Under the pieces are notes generated by a model. It made no database searches and was not told where the DNA came from. It saw only the letters and a list, made by a program, of their open reading frames with translations. A DNA stretch of 64,000 nucleotides. Source: Flavobacteriaceae bacterium (GTDB lineage Bacteria > Bacteroidota > Bacteroidia > Flavobacteriales > Flavobacteriaceae). Position 1 is the first letter of the stretch, and each line of letters begins with the position of its first letter. The translations under genes were made by a program, and so were the position numbers. Where the stretch lies: NCBI GenBank assembly GCA_947446865.1, contig CANFHX010000011.1, positions 1 to 64,000 on the forward strand, written 5' to 3'. This document shows, piece by piece, positions 37,927-48,430 of this stretch.

Positions 37927-39342
37927 TTAAACTTTCTGTAAGCCTAATTTCTCAGCCCGTTTCAAAACAAAATCATAAGCAGCTTGGTATTCATTCGGAA
38001 TTTTACCATCTAGAATTGCTTCTTTCACGGCTTCTTTTAGCATTCCAATTTCACGGGAAGGTTTTAAATTAAAGATTTCCATAATTTGTTCCCCCGAAAT
38101 TGGTGGCTGAAATTGTCGCACATGATCGCGTTCTTCTACTTCAATTATTTTCTTACGAACAACATCAAAATTGTTATGGTATTTCTTAAATTTTGCAGGA
38201 TTTTTAGTAGTAATATCCGCCTCACATAACGTCATTAAATCATCTACATCTTCTCCAGCATCAAATACCAAGCGTCGCACAGCCGAATCGGTTACAATTT
38301 CTTGAGCCAAGACAATAGGTCTGGAACTCATCATCACCATTTTTTGTACAAATTTCAACTTGTTATTTAAAGGCATGTGCAGACGTTCGAAGATTTTCTT
38401 TGCCATTTTTCCTCCTAAAAACTCATGTCCATGAAAGGTCCAGCCTTGTTTTTTGGAGAATTTTTTAGTTGGTGCTTTTCCAATATCATGCAGTAAAGCC
38501 GACCAACGCAACCAAACATCTTCGGTATTTGGACAAATATTATCTACCACTTCCAAGGTATGGTAAAAGTTGTTTTTATGGGTATGTCCTTCAATTTCTT
38601 CTACATTATTTAAAGCAGTTAATTCTGGTAAAATAATATCTAAAAGCCCAGTTTTATATAAATGTAGAAATCCAATGGACGGTTTGTCTGTAGAAAGAAT
38701 TTTGTTTAATTCCTCTACAATCCGTTCGCCAGAAATAATGTTAATACGTTCTTTATTGCGTTCAATTGCCGTTAACGATTCGGCTTCTATTTCAAAATCT
38801 AATTGGGTAGCAAATCGAATTCCTCTCAACATTCGTAAAGGATCATCCGAATAGGTAATATCAGGGTTTAAAGGAGTTCGGAGTAGTTTATTTTCTAAAT
38901 CTAACAATCCATTAAATGGATCTACTATATCTCCGTAATTTCTTAAATTCAAAGAAAAAGCCAATGCATTAATGGTAAAATCCCGACGGTTTTGGTCATC
39001 CTCCAGAGTTCCATTTTCTACAATTGGATTGCGACTGTCTTGGTTGTAACTTTCTTTTCGGGCTCCTACAAATTCAATATCAATTTCTTTATAGCGCAAC
39101 ATTGCCGTTCCATAATTCTTAAAAACTTGAACTTTTGGTTTGTTAGGTAGTAATTCGGATACCTTTAAAGCCAAATCAATTCCGGAGCCAATAGCAACAA
39201 TGTCAATATCTTTTTTAAAATCGCGTTGCAATAAAAAATCGCGAACAAAACCGCCAATCACATAACTATCCACGTTAAGTTTTTGGCTTGCTTGTGCAAT
39301 GATTTTAAATATAGGGTTATTTAGTGCTTTAGTGTAGTTCAT
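37927..39342 (-). CDS. cca: CCA tRNA nucleotidyltransferase / HD-domain polyA polymerase family
   Basis: YVIGGFVRDFLLQRDFKKDIDIVAIG; RRDFTINALAFSL; HD motif WSALLHDIGKAPTKKF. Confidence 0.92.
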   Translation of the reverse strand: MNYTKALNNPIFKIIAQASQKLNVDSYVIGGFVRDFLLQRDFKKDIDIVAIGSGIDLALKVSELLPNKPKVQVFKNYGTAMLRYKEIDIEFVGARKESYNQDSRNPIVENGTLEDDQNRRDFTINALAFSLNLRNYGDIVDPFNGLLDLENKLLRTPLNPDITYSDDPLRMLRGIRFATQLDFEIEAESLTAIERNKERINIISGERIVEELNKILSTDKPSIGFLHLYKTGLLDIILPELTALNNVEEIEGHTHKNNFYHTLEVVDNICPNTEDVWLRWSALLHDIGKAPTKKFSKKQGWTFHGHEFLGGKMAKKIFERLHMPLNNKLKFVQKMVMMSSRPIVLAQEIVTDSAVRRLVFDAGEDVDDLMTLCEADITTKNPAKFKKYHNNFDVVRKKIIEVEERDHVRQFQPPISGEQIMEIFNLKPSREIGMLKEAVKEAILDGKIPNEYQAAYDFVLKRAEKLGLQKV

Positions 39343-39360
39343 TTTTTTTGTTTAAGGCTT

Positions 39361-39411
39361 CAAGTTTAAGGTTTCAAGTTTACTAACCTTAAACTTGAAA
39401 CCATAAACTTG
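39361..39411. repeat. Inverted repeat of AAACTTGAAAC-type units
   Basis: caagtttaaggtttcaagttta (39361-39382) vs taaacttgaaaccataaacttg (39390-39411), 21/22 complementary. Confidence 0.75.
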
Positions 39412-39419
39412 AAACTTTA

Positions 39420-40016
39420 TTATTTTCGTATAATCTTAACCTGATTATTTAATGAAAGTTTTATTATTGTTGACGGGTTTTTACAAACCTTGTCTTGCTG
39501 CAAATTTACTACATAGTCCACACCTTTTATAATTTCAGGAGTAATTTCTTTAAAAGTTTTAGGTGCAAACATTCCAGAAATATTAGCCGAAGTTGAAACT
39601 AAAGGTCTTTTCATGCGTTCCATTAATTTAAAACAAAAAGGTTCTTTTACAATTCTAACTCCGAGAGTTTTATCTTCTGCTATTAAATTGGCAGCCACAT
39701 TTCTTGGGTTATCCAATATTAAAGTGGTTGCTTTTTGTTTCTCTAGTTCATCATCATTTGGATTCGATAAATCCCATATTTCCCAGGCTAAATCTGGAAT
39801 TTCCTTAAAAACATTGTACATCATTTTGTCGCCATTCATTAGCACAATCATGCTTTTAGAATCTAAGCGTTGTTTTAGTGCATAAATTTTGGCAACAGCC
39901 TCTTCGTTAGTAGCATCGCAGCCAATTCCCCAAACTGTATCCGTAGGATAAAGAATAATTCCGCCATTTTTTATGACTTCGTAAGCATTGTGAACTTCGG
40001 TATTAATATCGCTCAT
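39420..40016 (-). CDS. L-threonylcarbamoyladenylate synthase (Sua5/YrdC/YciO)
   Basis: NGGIILYPTDTVWGIGCDATNEEAVAKIYALKQR; PLVSTSANISG. Confidence 0.93.
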   Translation of the reverse strand: MSDINTEVHNAYEVIKNGGIILYPTDTVWGIGCDATNEEAVAKIYALKQRLDSKSMIVLMNGDKMMYNVFKEIPDLAWEIWDLSNPNDDELEKQKATTLILDNPRNVAANLIAEDKTLGVRIVKEPFCFKLMERMKRPLVSTSANISGMFAPKTFKEITPEIIKGVDYVVNLQQDKVCKNPSTIIKLSLNNQVKIIRK

Positions 40017-40264
40017 AATTTTATTTTCAAGTTTGCAAAGATATTAACTTTACTAGCTAAATTATTAAAGTGCTTTATTTTCTTGAATCATTAGTTTTTT
40101 TTTCTTAAAAAAATTATCTTTGTTGTTAGATAATAAGGAATAAAATTTCAAAATTATTATTTCTTTTGTTAAGATTTTCAATTCTTTACATGTTTTTTGT
40201 GTAAAATAATTTTAATTAATAGCATTATAAAAATGTTGATTTAAAAATAAAATAATAAATAGTT

Positions 40265-41005
40265 ATGAGATTAAAATTTCGTTTTCTTCAAAAGTTCAAA
40301 AATAAATTTTACTACGATGATTTGAAGGAACTTATTAAACAAAAAGGAAGTGACACTTCTTTTCCTTTTGGAAATAAATTTCCAATTCTAAATGAGCGTT
40401 TTGAATCTTCAGGTATTTTATCAGGGCATTATTTTCATCAAGATTTACTAGTTGCTAGAAAAATATTTGAAAATAATCCAGGAAACCATCTTGATATTGG
40501 ATCTAGAACAGACGGTTTTGTTGCTCATATTGCTGTTTTTAGAAAAATTGAGGTGATGGATATCAGAGAATTAGATAGTAAGGTTAAAAATATTGAATTT
40601 ACACAAGCTGATTTGATGCAATTACCAGATAATATGTTAAATAAATACGATTCAATTTCAACTTTACATGTTATTGAACATTTTGGTTTAGGACGTTATG
40701 GAGATCCAATAGATTATTATGGCCATGTAAAAGCAATAGATAATATTACAAAAATGTTAAAGTCTGGAGGTAAACTTTACTTTTCTACTCCAATCGGACC
40801 ACAAAGAATAGAATTTAATGCACATAGAGTTTTTTCCATAGAGTATTTGCTTAATATGTTTAACGAATCCTATGCAGTTGATTCTTTTTCCTATGTGGAT
40901 GACAAAGGTGATTTGTATGAAAATGTAGCCCTAGAAAGCAATAAGGTTCGTAGTAATTTTGACTGTCATTATGGATGTGGAATTTTTGAATTTACTAAAA
41001 AGTAA
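40265..41005 (+). CDS. DUF268/SAM-methyltransferase-like protein
   Basis: NHLDIGSRTDGFVAHIAVFRKIEVMDIRELDSKVKNIEFTQADLMQLP...STLHVIEHFGLGRYGD. Confidence 0.82.
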   Translation: MRLKFRFLQKFKNKFYYDDLKELIKQKGSDTSFPFGNKFPILNERFESSGILSGHYFHQDLLVARKIFENNPGNHLDIGSRTDGFVAHIAVFRKIEVMDIRELDSKVKNIEFTQADLMQLPDNMLNKYDSISTLHVIEHFGLGRYGDPIDYYGHVKAIDNITKMLKSGGKLYFSTPIGPQRIEFNAHRVFSIEYLLNMFNESYAVDSFSYVDDKGDLYENVALESNKVRSNFDCHYGCGIFEFTKK

Positions 41006-41019
41006 ATTTTTAATTTAAA

Positions 41020-41910
41020 TTGTTTATGTTTAAAAGAAAAAAAACCGTAATTGCAAAATTACAGGGCGGTTTGGGAAATCAAATGTTTCAATATGCTGTT
41101 GCTAAAGGTGTTGGATTTGAAAGAGTCTTTTTTGATTTAAGTTTTTTAAAAAAGCATTCTGTATCTACAAATGATTTTACGGCTAGAGAATTTGAACTTT
41201 TAATTTTTAAAAACATTAAGGTTAAAGAAATTATTAAAAGACATTTTAAATTTCTAAAATCAAAAAAGCTAAATAAACTATTGGGATTCAAATTCAATTT
41301 TATTACTCAAATTGAAAACGAGCTTGTTGCTATCGATAAAAATACAGACGTAATCTATTTAGATGGTTATTTTCAGTCTGAAAAATATTTTTCGCATTGT
41401 AGAGAATTAATTCTTAAAGATTTTGAATATCCTGAATTGGATTCCAAAAATCTTTTAATAAAGAATCAAATTTCCTCTTTTGAAAATTCTGTAAGTGTGC
41501 ATATTCGAAGGGGTGATTTTATAAAGTCCAAAGCAATTCTAGATATTCATGGCGTTGTTCCTTTAGAATTTTACCATACTGCAATTGATAAATTAATTGA
41601 AACATATGGCGATATAAAGTTATATTTCTTTTCAGAGGATATGAATTTTGTTAAAGAAAATTTTAAATCGTATTCTAATATATTTTTTGTAGAAGGAAAC
41701 CAAGGCTCTGATAGTTGGAAGGATATGGCTTTGATGAGTTCTTGTAAACATCATATAATTGCAAACAGTAGTTTTAGTTGGTGGGCTGCATGGCTTTCTT
41801 TAGAAGATGGGATTACATTTGCTCCAAGACACTTTTTTAATCCAAAAGTTAAGTATGAAATTAATGATTTTATGCCTGAAAGATGGCAGATAATAGATTA
41901 TGATTTTTAA
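41020..41910 (+). CDS. Alpha-1,2-fucosyltransferase-like glycosyltransferase (GT11)
   Basis: LQGGLGNQMFQYAVAKG; VSVHIRRGDF; IIANSSFSWWAAWL. Confidence 0.93.
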   Translation: MFMFKRKKTVIAKLQGGLGNQMFQYAVAKGVGFERVFFDLSFLKKHSVSTNDFTAREFELLIFKNIKVKEIIKRHFKFLKSKKLNKLLGFKFNFITQIENELVAIDKNTDVIYLDGYFQSEKYFSHCRELILKDFEYPELDSKNLLIKNQISSFENSVSVHIRRGDFIKSKAILDIHGVVPLEFYHTAIDKLIETYGDIKLYFFSEDMNFVKENFKSYSNIFFVEGNQGSDSWKDMALMSSCKHHIIANSSFSWWAAWLSLEDGITFAPRHFFNPKVKYEINDFMPERWQIIDYDF

Positions 41911-42926
41911 TTTTTTGAAAATCTAAAAAGCGACTTTAAAAATATTTTTATTTTCAAGGTTAGTTTTATTTTATTAAAATTATTTTTTTCATTTTTATAA
42001 AAATATAAAAATAATTTTAAATTAAAATCTTTACACTTTGAGAATGTTCGTATTGCAGTTAAATTAAGTTGTTTTTCAAAAAGGTCAAAATCATATTTTT
42101 TGATGATTCTATTTTGATGAATTAGAAATTTTTTGTTTTCTAAAATCGTAAAGATATCCTTTGAAGAGTATCTTTTACGGTAAAAAATAGTGTCTAAAAT
42201 TAGGTTTAAATTAGGAGTATTTAAATCAATACCAAATTCTTTTAATTGATTAGTGAATACTATTTGGTGCATTTTCTTGCTGTTTTCTTCTTTTGATTTG
42301 GTAATATTCGTTTCATGCCATCTATATCTTAAAAGTGATTCTTGAATGTTATAAAATTTTGTAATATTTATTAATCTAGTCCATAAATCATAATCTTCTA
42401 TTGGAACCATTTCAGGATTGTATTTTTGATTATGTAATACACTTTTTCTAATCATTGCTGTTGGATTTCCAATACAACTTTCGTATAATAATTTTACTTT
42501 AATAGCTTCATGAAACTCATTTTGTTTGAATTCATATTCCACTATGTTCTCTCCAAACATTGTATACCATGTTCCACAAACACCTATTTCACTGTTATTA
42601 TTAAAAACTGCAATTTGTTTTTCAAACCTTTTAGGATGAGCAATATCATCGGCATCCATTAAGGCAATAAATTCTCCTTTAGAACTTTCAAAGCCTTCAT
42701 TTCTTAAAAGAGCTGGGCCAATATTTTGATCTTTATTTTTTAAAATGATTCGATTATCATTTTTAATAAAATCTTGAATAATTTCTAAACTATCATCTGT
42801 AGAGTTGTCATTAAGTATTAGTAGTTCAAAATCACTAAATGTTTGATTTAAAATACTTTGAATTGCTTCGTGTAAATATTTTGAAGCATTATATACAGGC
42901 ATTACTACCGAGATTTTAGGCTTCAT
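41907..42926 (-). CDS. Glycosyltransferase family 2
   Basis: ISVVMPVYNASKYLHEAIQSILNQTFSDFELLILNDNSTDDSLEI; ALMDADDIAHP. Confidence 0.92.
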   Translation of the reverse strand: MKPKISVVMPVYNASKYLHEAIQSILNQTFSDFELLILNDNSTDDSLEIIQDFIKNDNRIILKNKDQNIGPALLRNEGFESSKGEFIALMDADDIAHPKRFEKQIAVFNNNSEIGVCGTWYTMFGENIVEYEFKQNEFHEAIKVKLLYESCIGNPTAMIRKSVLHNQKYNPEMVPIEDYDLWTRLINITKFYNIQESLLRYRWHETNITKSKEENSKKMHQIVFTNQLKEFGIDLNTPNLNLILDTIFYRKRYSSKDIFTILENKKFLIHQNRIIKKYDFDLFEKQLNLTAIRTFSKCKDFNLKLFLYFYKNEKNNFNKIKLTLKIKIFLKSLFRFSKN

Positions 42927-44121
42927 TTTCTTTGTTTTTGTGATTGATTATTGCATCATTATAATAATCGAGAGTTTCTTTTACAAGTTTATTTTTATTG
43001 AATTTTTCTACAATTGTTTTCCTTGCATTTATTTCAATATCCTTAGAGGCTTCTTTGTTTTCAAATATCAATCGAATTGCATTCACATATTCTTGAATGG
43101 AGTTTGCAATAAATCCATTTTCACTATTGATTATAAGTTCACTAAACGACGGAATATTAGAACAAATCAATGGTTTAGAAAGTGACATCATTTCTAGTGC
43201 TGCCAAACTAAAATTTTCTCCTCGAGATGGTAATATTACGATTTCCGCTTTTGACATAATTTTAATTATTTCATCCGATAATTTGAAACCATGAAAAATG
43301 ACTTTATTTAAAATATTGTTTTCTATTAATATATTTTCAATTGTATTATTATAATTTGTATTTCTGCCAACAAAATTTAACGTAGCGGTGGTTTCAAATT
43401 TTAGTACTTCAATTAAAACAGAAACTGCAATATCGGCACCTTTTTCATAAGAAACATTTCCGAAAAAAAATATTGATTTTGGGATAATAGCAACATCTTC
43501 AGAAATTCGGAATTTATCTGTGTCAATTCCATTATATATTACTTGTGATTTTTCTAAATTAAACAATTTATGATTAATTGATTGAGAATATTTAGAGACC
43601 ATAATGAAATTTTTTGCCTTTTCAATTGCCTCCCTTTCAAAGTCTAATTTATACTTTGCAAATTTAAAATTAAAGTAATTATGGAAAAAATTGTAATTTC
43701 CATGACACCGAATTACAACTGGTATTTTATTGTCAAGATATAATGATAATCCTTCAAAGTCATGTGTTTCAATGATATCAATTTGCAAATTATTTATTGA
43801 AATAAACTTATTTAATTCTGATGCTATTTTTTTTAATTCCATTCTTAGTATTGGCAAATAATATTTTCTCAAAAATGGAACTTTTTTTGTTATAGATCTT
43901 GCTAATTTGTAAATAGGATTTCTAGATAAAGTATCTTTTACAAAGGTTACTTTTACTCCAAAATCATCAATATAAATAGATTTTTTTTCTACACCAAAAA
44001 CAAAAACAGTATGTCCTTCGTTTACTAATGATTTAGATAAACTTGATATAAAACTACCCGTGCCTCCGCTACTTGGAAGCTTCTCATGATAATATTCTTT
44101 GGTTAAAAAAAGTATATTCAT
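42916..44121 (-). CDS. Glycosyltransferase family 4
   Basis: SGGTGSFISSLSKSLVNEGHTVFVFG; FFGNVSYEKGADIAVSVL; ILPSRGENFSLAALEMMSLSKPLICSNI. Confidence 0.92.
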   Translation of the reverse strand: MNILFLTKEYYHEKLPSSGGTGSFISSLSKSLVNEGHTVFVFGVEKKSIYIDDFGVKVTFVKDTLSRNPIYKLARSITKKVPFLRKYYLPILRMELKKIASELNKFISINNLQIDIIETHDFEGLSLYLDNKIPVVIRCHGNYNFFHNYFNFKFAKYKLDFEREAIEKAKNFIMVSKYSQSINHKLFNLEKSQVIYNGIDTDKFRISEDVAIIPKSIFFFGNVSYEKGADIAVSVLIEVLKFETTATLNFVGRNTNYNNTIENILIENNILNKVIFHGFKLSDEIIKIMSKAEIVILPSRGENFSLAALEMMSLSKPLICSNIPSFSELIINSENGFIANSIQEYVNAIRLIFENKEASKDIEINARKTIVEKFNKNKLVKETLDYYNDAIINHKNKENEA

Positions 44122-44122
44122 C

Positions 44123-44989
44123 TTAAATTAAGTTATGTAGTTTCCCCATTTTTTTATTGTTAAAATCGTCCACCGCTTTTCTTTTATATTTTAATATGGT
44201 GAAAAACTCATTAGAATATTTAATGTTTTTGTTAACCTGATGTTTTTGATTTTTTACAAATTCCTTTATGATATCTGGAATTACATTTTCATATTTATTT
44301 TTAATGTAAAGCATATTTCTATACATATAATAAACTCTTAATGAAGAATGTACAGACACATTTTTTTTAATCAAATATAAAGTAAAAATAGAGCCTCTTC
44401 TAGTTCGAACACCTAAGGAATGATTAAAGAAATTACGTGCAAATTTTATGTTTTTAAAACCTTTGGTCAATGCCGAATAGCAATAATCAATATCAACCCC
44501 ATCTATAAAAAGATTTTCATCAAAACCTCCAATCTCATTGTAAAGTTTTAAATTCATCACTGATGCAGAGGTAATTAAATGATCTACTTCAATATAATTT
44601 TCGGTGGTATCGTTTATGTCGTTTTTAGAATATTCTAAACCATAAAGGGCTACTTTTTCTTTTCCTTTAAAATTTAAAATGTCCTTGAAATAACGATCAA
44701 TATTTTCTTCTAAAAAGGAAGAATCTTGATCCATTGTAAGCAAATAATCAAAATTATCGGCAATTGCTCTTTGGCAAGCTTCATTTAATCGAATAGATAA
44801 ACCTTTGTTTTCGCCATCCCAAAAGTAGCTAACGTTTTCCATACCAATAAAAATTTTTTCATTGCTTTTCCCTTCAGTATTGTCAAAAATATAAACCTTT
44901 TCTACTTTAGAACAATAAGTAAAAAGATTGGCAATATCTTCTTTTTTAGGATGGTATAGTATTACACAAGCAGCAAAGTTACTTTTCAT
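44123..44989 (-). CDS. Glycosyltransferase family 2 (rhamnosyltransferase-like)
   Basis: AACVILYHPKKEDIANLFTYCSKVEKVYIFDNTEG; LLTMDQDSSF; DGVDIDYCYSALTKGFKN; track start is 45010. Confidence 0.88.
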   Translation of the reverse strand: MKSNFAACVILYHPKKEDIANLFTYCSKVEKVYIFDNTEGKSNEKIFIGMENVSYFWDGENKGLSIRLNEACQRAIADNFDYLLTMDQDSSFLEENIDRYFKDILNFKGKEKVALYGLEYSKNDINDTTENYIEVDHLITSASVMNLKLYNEIGGFDENLFIDGVDIDYCYSALTKGFKNIKFARNFFNHSLGVRTRRGSIFTLYLIKKNVSVHSSLRVYYMYRNMLYIKNKYENVIPDIIKEFVKNQKHQVNKNIKYSNEFFTILKYKRKAVDDFNNKKMGKLHNLI

Positions 44990-44990
44990 T

Positions 44991-45941
44991 TTATAAGGTT
45001 CTTTTTCCAAGAAGGGTATCTATTAAAGAAGTTATTTTATATTGTATTGGAAATGCTTTTTTAGTCTTTTCTGTTAATAATTTCCATTCTAAAAGATTGT
45101 CATTTTGTAATTTTTTAAAATCTATAAATGCAAAATTATATTTTTGGAAATTTACTAACTCTTTCTGTTTTAGAAATATTTTTTTTAACAAAAATCGATA
45201 TTCCGAGAAACTTTTGGGAGTTTCTAAGCCTATAATAATTCGCTTTTTTCGAGTGATTTCTTCCATTTTATCTAAGTTTTTCATGCCAACTTGTTGGTTT
45301 TCATGAATTCGATAAGAAATTAAATTTTCAGTAGAATAATATAGAGTATTTCTAAAAGCCAATAAGGATGCAATCCATTCGTCGTGTAAGTTATCCTCCG
45401 AAAAAGGAAAAATAAAAGATTTCACTTCTTTTTTAATACAAAGTGTAGCACCTGTTACTATATTTCCATTTTTGAAAATAATATCTAAAAAATCTACCGG
45501 TTTTGGCATTTCTTTTTCAAAGAAAAAAACCGAATCCCAGATGGTTTTATTGGATAGTATTATGCCGTTATCATCAATTAAATCCGCATTTGAAAACACA
45601 CCTTCGGCAGTAGGATTTTCTTTAAAAATGGCTAGTGTTTTGGCTACTTTTTCAGTATTCCAAAGATCATCTTGATCGGCTAAAAAAATATATTCGCCAG
45701 AGCAAAGTTGGATTGCTTTTTCAAAATTTTTAGTGCTTCTTAAATTGATTTCATTTTCAATAATTACAATGCAGGGATTTGCAACTTGAAGTTCCTTTAG
45801 AATTGAAACCGTAGCATCGGTAGATTTATCGTCGCACACAATTATTTCATCTACTTTAATGGTTTGATTTAAAATAGAATTTATTTGCTGTTCAATAAAC
45901 TTAATTCCATTATACGTACAAAGTGCTACAGATAGTTTCAT
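44991..45941 (-). CDS. Glycosyltransferase family 2
   Basis: LSVALCTYNGIKFIEQQINSILNQTIKVDEIIVCDDKSTDATVSIL; FLADQDDLW. Confidence 0.92.
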   Translation of the reverse strand: MKLSVALCTYNGIKFIEQQINSILNQTIKVDEIIVCDDKSTDATVSILKELQVANPCIVIIENEINLRSTKNFEKAIQLCSGEYIFLADQDDLWNTEKVAKTLAIFKENPTAEGVFSNADLIDDNGIILSNKTIWDSVFFFEKEMPKPVDFLDIIFKNGNIVTGATLCIKKEVKSFIFPFSEDNLHDEWIASLLAFRNTLYYSTENLISYRIHENQQVGMKNLDKMEEITRKKRIIIGLETPKSFSEYRFLLKKIFLKQKELVNFQKYNFAFIDFKKLQNDNLLEWKLLTEKTKKAFPIQYKITSLIDTLLGKRTL

Positions 45942-45942
45942 C

Positions 45943-46866
45943 TTATATTTCTTTGATTATTTGTTTTACTTTCAATGATTTAGAAAGTGGTGCGCCTGCC
46001 AAAAGCACTTTTAATAAATACCAGTATTTCGGTTTGAAAATAGAACTAAAAACATAGTTTATTCTTAGATAATTCAATAAAAAATAAAACGAAAGAAACC
46101 CATAATGTTTTCTTATAATGTATAATAAAGAAATTTTTAGTTCGGTTTTTATCGTGATATTTTGAGGGGTACTAGCACCGTGGTAATGAATGTATTTGGC
46201 TTCGGGAATCAAGAAACACGACTTACCCAATTTGGCTAAACGCATGCACAAATCGGTTTCTTCATAATATAAAAAGATGTTAGTATCAAATCCTCCAACG
46301 GTATTAAAATCTTCGGTTCTAACCAACATAAAACTACCTTGAACATAGTTCACTTTTATTGGATTAGTATATTCTAATTTCCGTTTTGGATATTTCTTAG
46401 GATTTGTTTTTTCTAGAAAATCACGCCCAAATAATTCTTTGGATATAGATGCGAAATGGTCAAAAGCAACCATTTGTTTCCCTGTTTCACTATACGATTG
46501 ACCACCGACCATTGCAATAGAGTTGTCTTTCTCAACCGCATTTTTTAAAATAGAAAAGCAATCGTTTAAAAATACCGTATCGTTATTTACAAAGGCAATA
46601 TATTTAGCATTTGCAAAATGAAAACCCGCCATATTTCCGCCGCCAAATCCAGTGTTGATTTTACTTCGAACTAGTTGTAAATTAGTAAACGGATGCGAAT
46701 CGCAAAAGTGTTTTAAAGCTAAATAATCTTCTTTTTCTGAACAATTATCTACCACAATAATTTGATAATTAAGGGAAGGATTTGTTTTGGAAATAATGCT
46801 ATTAATACATTCTTGAGTAAGTTTACTCGAATTGTAATTAATAATAATTGAGGCTATATCAAACAT
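45943..46866 (-). CDS. Glycosyltransferase family 2
   Basis: IASIIINYNSSKLTQECINSII...VVDNCSEKEDY; YIAFVNNDTVFLND; YYEETDLCMRLAKLGK; start set at MFDIAS. Confidence 0.9.
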   Translation of the reverse strand: MFDIASIIINYNSSKLTQECINSIISKTNPSLNYQIIVVDNCSEKEDYLALKHFCDSHPFTNLQLVRSKINTGFGGGNMAGFHFANAKYIAFVNNDTVFLNDCFSILKNAVEKDNSIAMVGGQSYSETGKQMVAFDHFASISKELFGRDFLEKTNPKKYPKRKLEYTNPIKVNYVQGSFMLVRTEDFNTVGGFDTNIFLYYEETDLCMRLAKLGKSCFLIPEAKYIHYHGASTPQNITIKTELKISLLYIIRKHYGFLSFYFLLNYLRINYVFSSIFKPKYWYLLKVLLAGAPLSKSLKVKQIIKEI

Positions 46867-46879
46867 TCGAATATTTTTA

Positions 46880-47650
46880 TTAATCAATTTTTCTATACAG
46901 CATCCAAAGTTGTAAATACCTTTTGAACACCGAAAAAGAGTGAATATACGCTAAAATAAATCCCTCTTTTCCATCAAGAATTCCCAACCTAAAAATGTAC
47001 TGCCATAAAAAACGGTAAATAGGTCTGAAAATAAGATGGTAGGCATTGGGTTTAACTTTTTTATTATATAAATTTTCAGCTTGTAATTTGCTGTATAAAT
47101 TTAGTTTATCATTATAATTATCAAAATTTTTGTAGCTGTGGTGATTTAGTGCATTTTTCAAAACACCAATAGCTCCATTAGCTTTTACTTCTTCATGAAC
47201 CAAATTTCCGTTGTATTTACAGAAATTTTTATTGAAAAGTCGCACTGCTTTGTCGTTTTGCCAACCTCCAAATTGTATCTTTTTCCCCATGAAAAAGAAG
47301 TTTCTTTTTACAAAAAAAGCTACTTTAAATTTTGGATTTACTACAGTGTTTACTATTTCTTGCTCTAATTCTTTGGTGATAATTTCATCCAAATCAAAAA
47401 ACACAATCCAATCATTTTTAGCCTGACTGATAGCGAAATTTCGTTGCTCGGAGAAGTTAGTGAATTCTCTTTCTATAACTTGAACTCCTAATTTCTTAGC
47501 AAATTCAACAGTTTGATCCGTGCTTTGGGAATCTATAATGATAATTTCATCTGCAAAGGACAAACTTTGTACATATCTTTCTACATTTTCTTCTTCGTTA
47601 AAAGTAATTGCTAGGGCGCTTATTTTAGGAATAATGGTATTTTGTGACAT
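46880..47650 (-). CDS. Glycosyltransferase family 2 (WaaE/KdtX-like)
   Basis: SALAITFNEEENVERYVQSLSFADEIIIIDSQSTDQTVEFAKKLG...WIVFFDLDEIIT; start set at MSQNT. Confidence 0.9.
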   Translation of the reverse strand: MSQNTIIPKISALAITFNEEENVERYVQSLSFADEIIIIDSQSTDQTVEFAKKLGVQVIEREFTNFSEQRNFAISQAKNDWIVFFDLDEIITKELEQEIVNTVVNPKFKVAFFVKRNFFFMGKKIQFGGWQNDKAVRLFNKNFCKYNGNLVHEEVKANGAIGVLKNALNHHSYKNFDNYNDKLNLYSKLQAENLYNKKVKPNAYHLIFRPIYRFLWQYIFRLGILDGKEGFILAYIHSFSVFKRYLQLWMLYRKID

Positions 47651-47716
47651 ATAAATAGATGAAATATGATACAAATATAATATTTTTACACCAATAGTAT
47701 TTTCAAAATCTAAATA

Positions 47717-48430
47717 GTGTCAAGATTACCCATTTTAATGTACCATAATATTACTCTAAACGATAGCAATAGCATAGGGTTAACGCTTGCTGTATCAAAA
47801 TTTGAAGAACAATTAAAATATTTGAGAGATAAGAATTTTCATACTTGCTTTGTATCTGATTTGATTGATAAAACAATTATTACACATAAATCGGTTGTAG
47901 TAACTTTTGATGATGTAACCGAAAATCAATTACTTTTTGCACTTCCATTATTGAAAAAATACAATATTAAGGCTACCTTTTTTATTCCTTTTTCGTATGT
48001 TGGAAAGGCAGATTTATGGAATGAAGGAAGCGAAAAAATAATGACCGTAGACCAATTGAAATCCCTTGATACGGAAATTATTGAACTTGCTCACCATTCG
48101 TATTATCATCGAAAATACAGCACTTTAACTCCTATAGAAATTCAAGAGGATTTGGATAAAAGTTTCGAATTTATTTCTGCAAATGAATTAAAAGTTACTC
48201 CCGCAATAGCCTATCCCTATGGAAATTATCCTAAAAAGGGAATTACCAAAGAAGTTTTCTTTCAAATTTTAGAAAAGAATAATATTCAAATGGCTTTCCG
48301 AATTGGAAATAGAGTAAATAAATTTCCGTTTAAAAATAAATTTGAAGTGCAACGAATCGATATCAAAGGAGAAGACAGTTTGTTTGCCTTTAAATGGAAG
48401 TTACGCTTAGGGAAACTGCGATTATTTTAA
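47717..48430 (+). CDS. Polysaccharide deacetylase
   Basis: LPILMYHNITL; VVVTFDDVTENQLLFALPLLKKYNIKATFFIPFSYVGK; ELAHHSYYHRKYSTLT. Confidence 0.9.
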   Translation: MSRLPILMYHNITLNDSNSIGLTLAVSKFEEQLKYLRDKNFHTCFVSDLIDKTIITHKSVVVTFDDVTENQLLFALPLLKKYNIKATFFIPFSYVGKADLWNEGSEKIMTVDQLKSLDTEIIELAHHSYYHRKYSTLTPIEIQEDLDKSFEFISANELKVTPAIAYPYGNYPKKGITKEVFFQILEKNNIQMAFRIGNRVNKFPFKNKFEVQRIDIKGEDSLFAFKWKLRLGKLRLF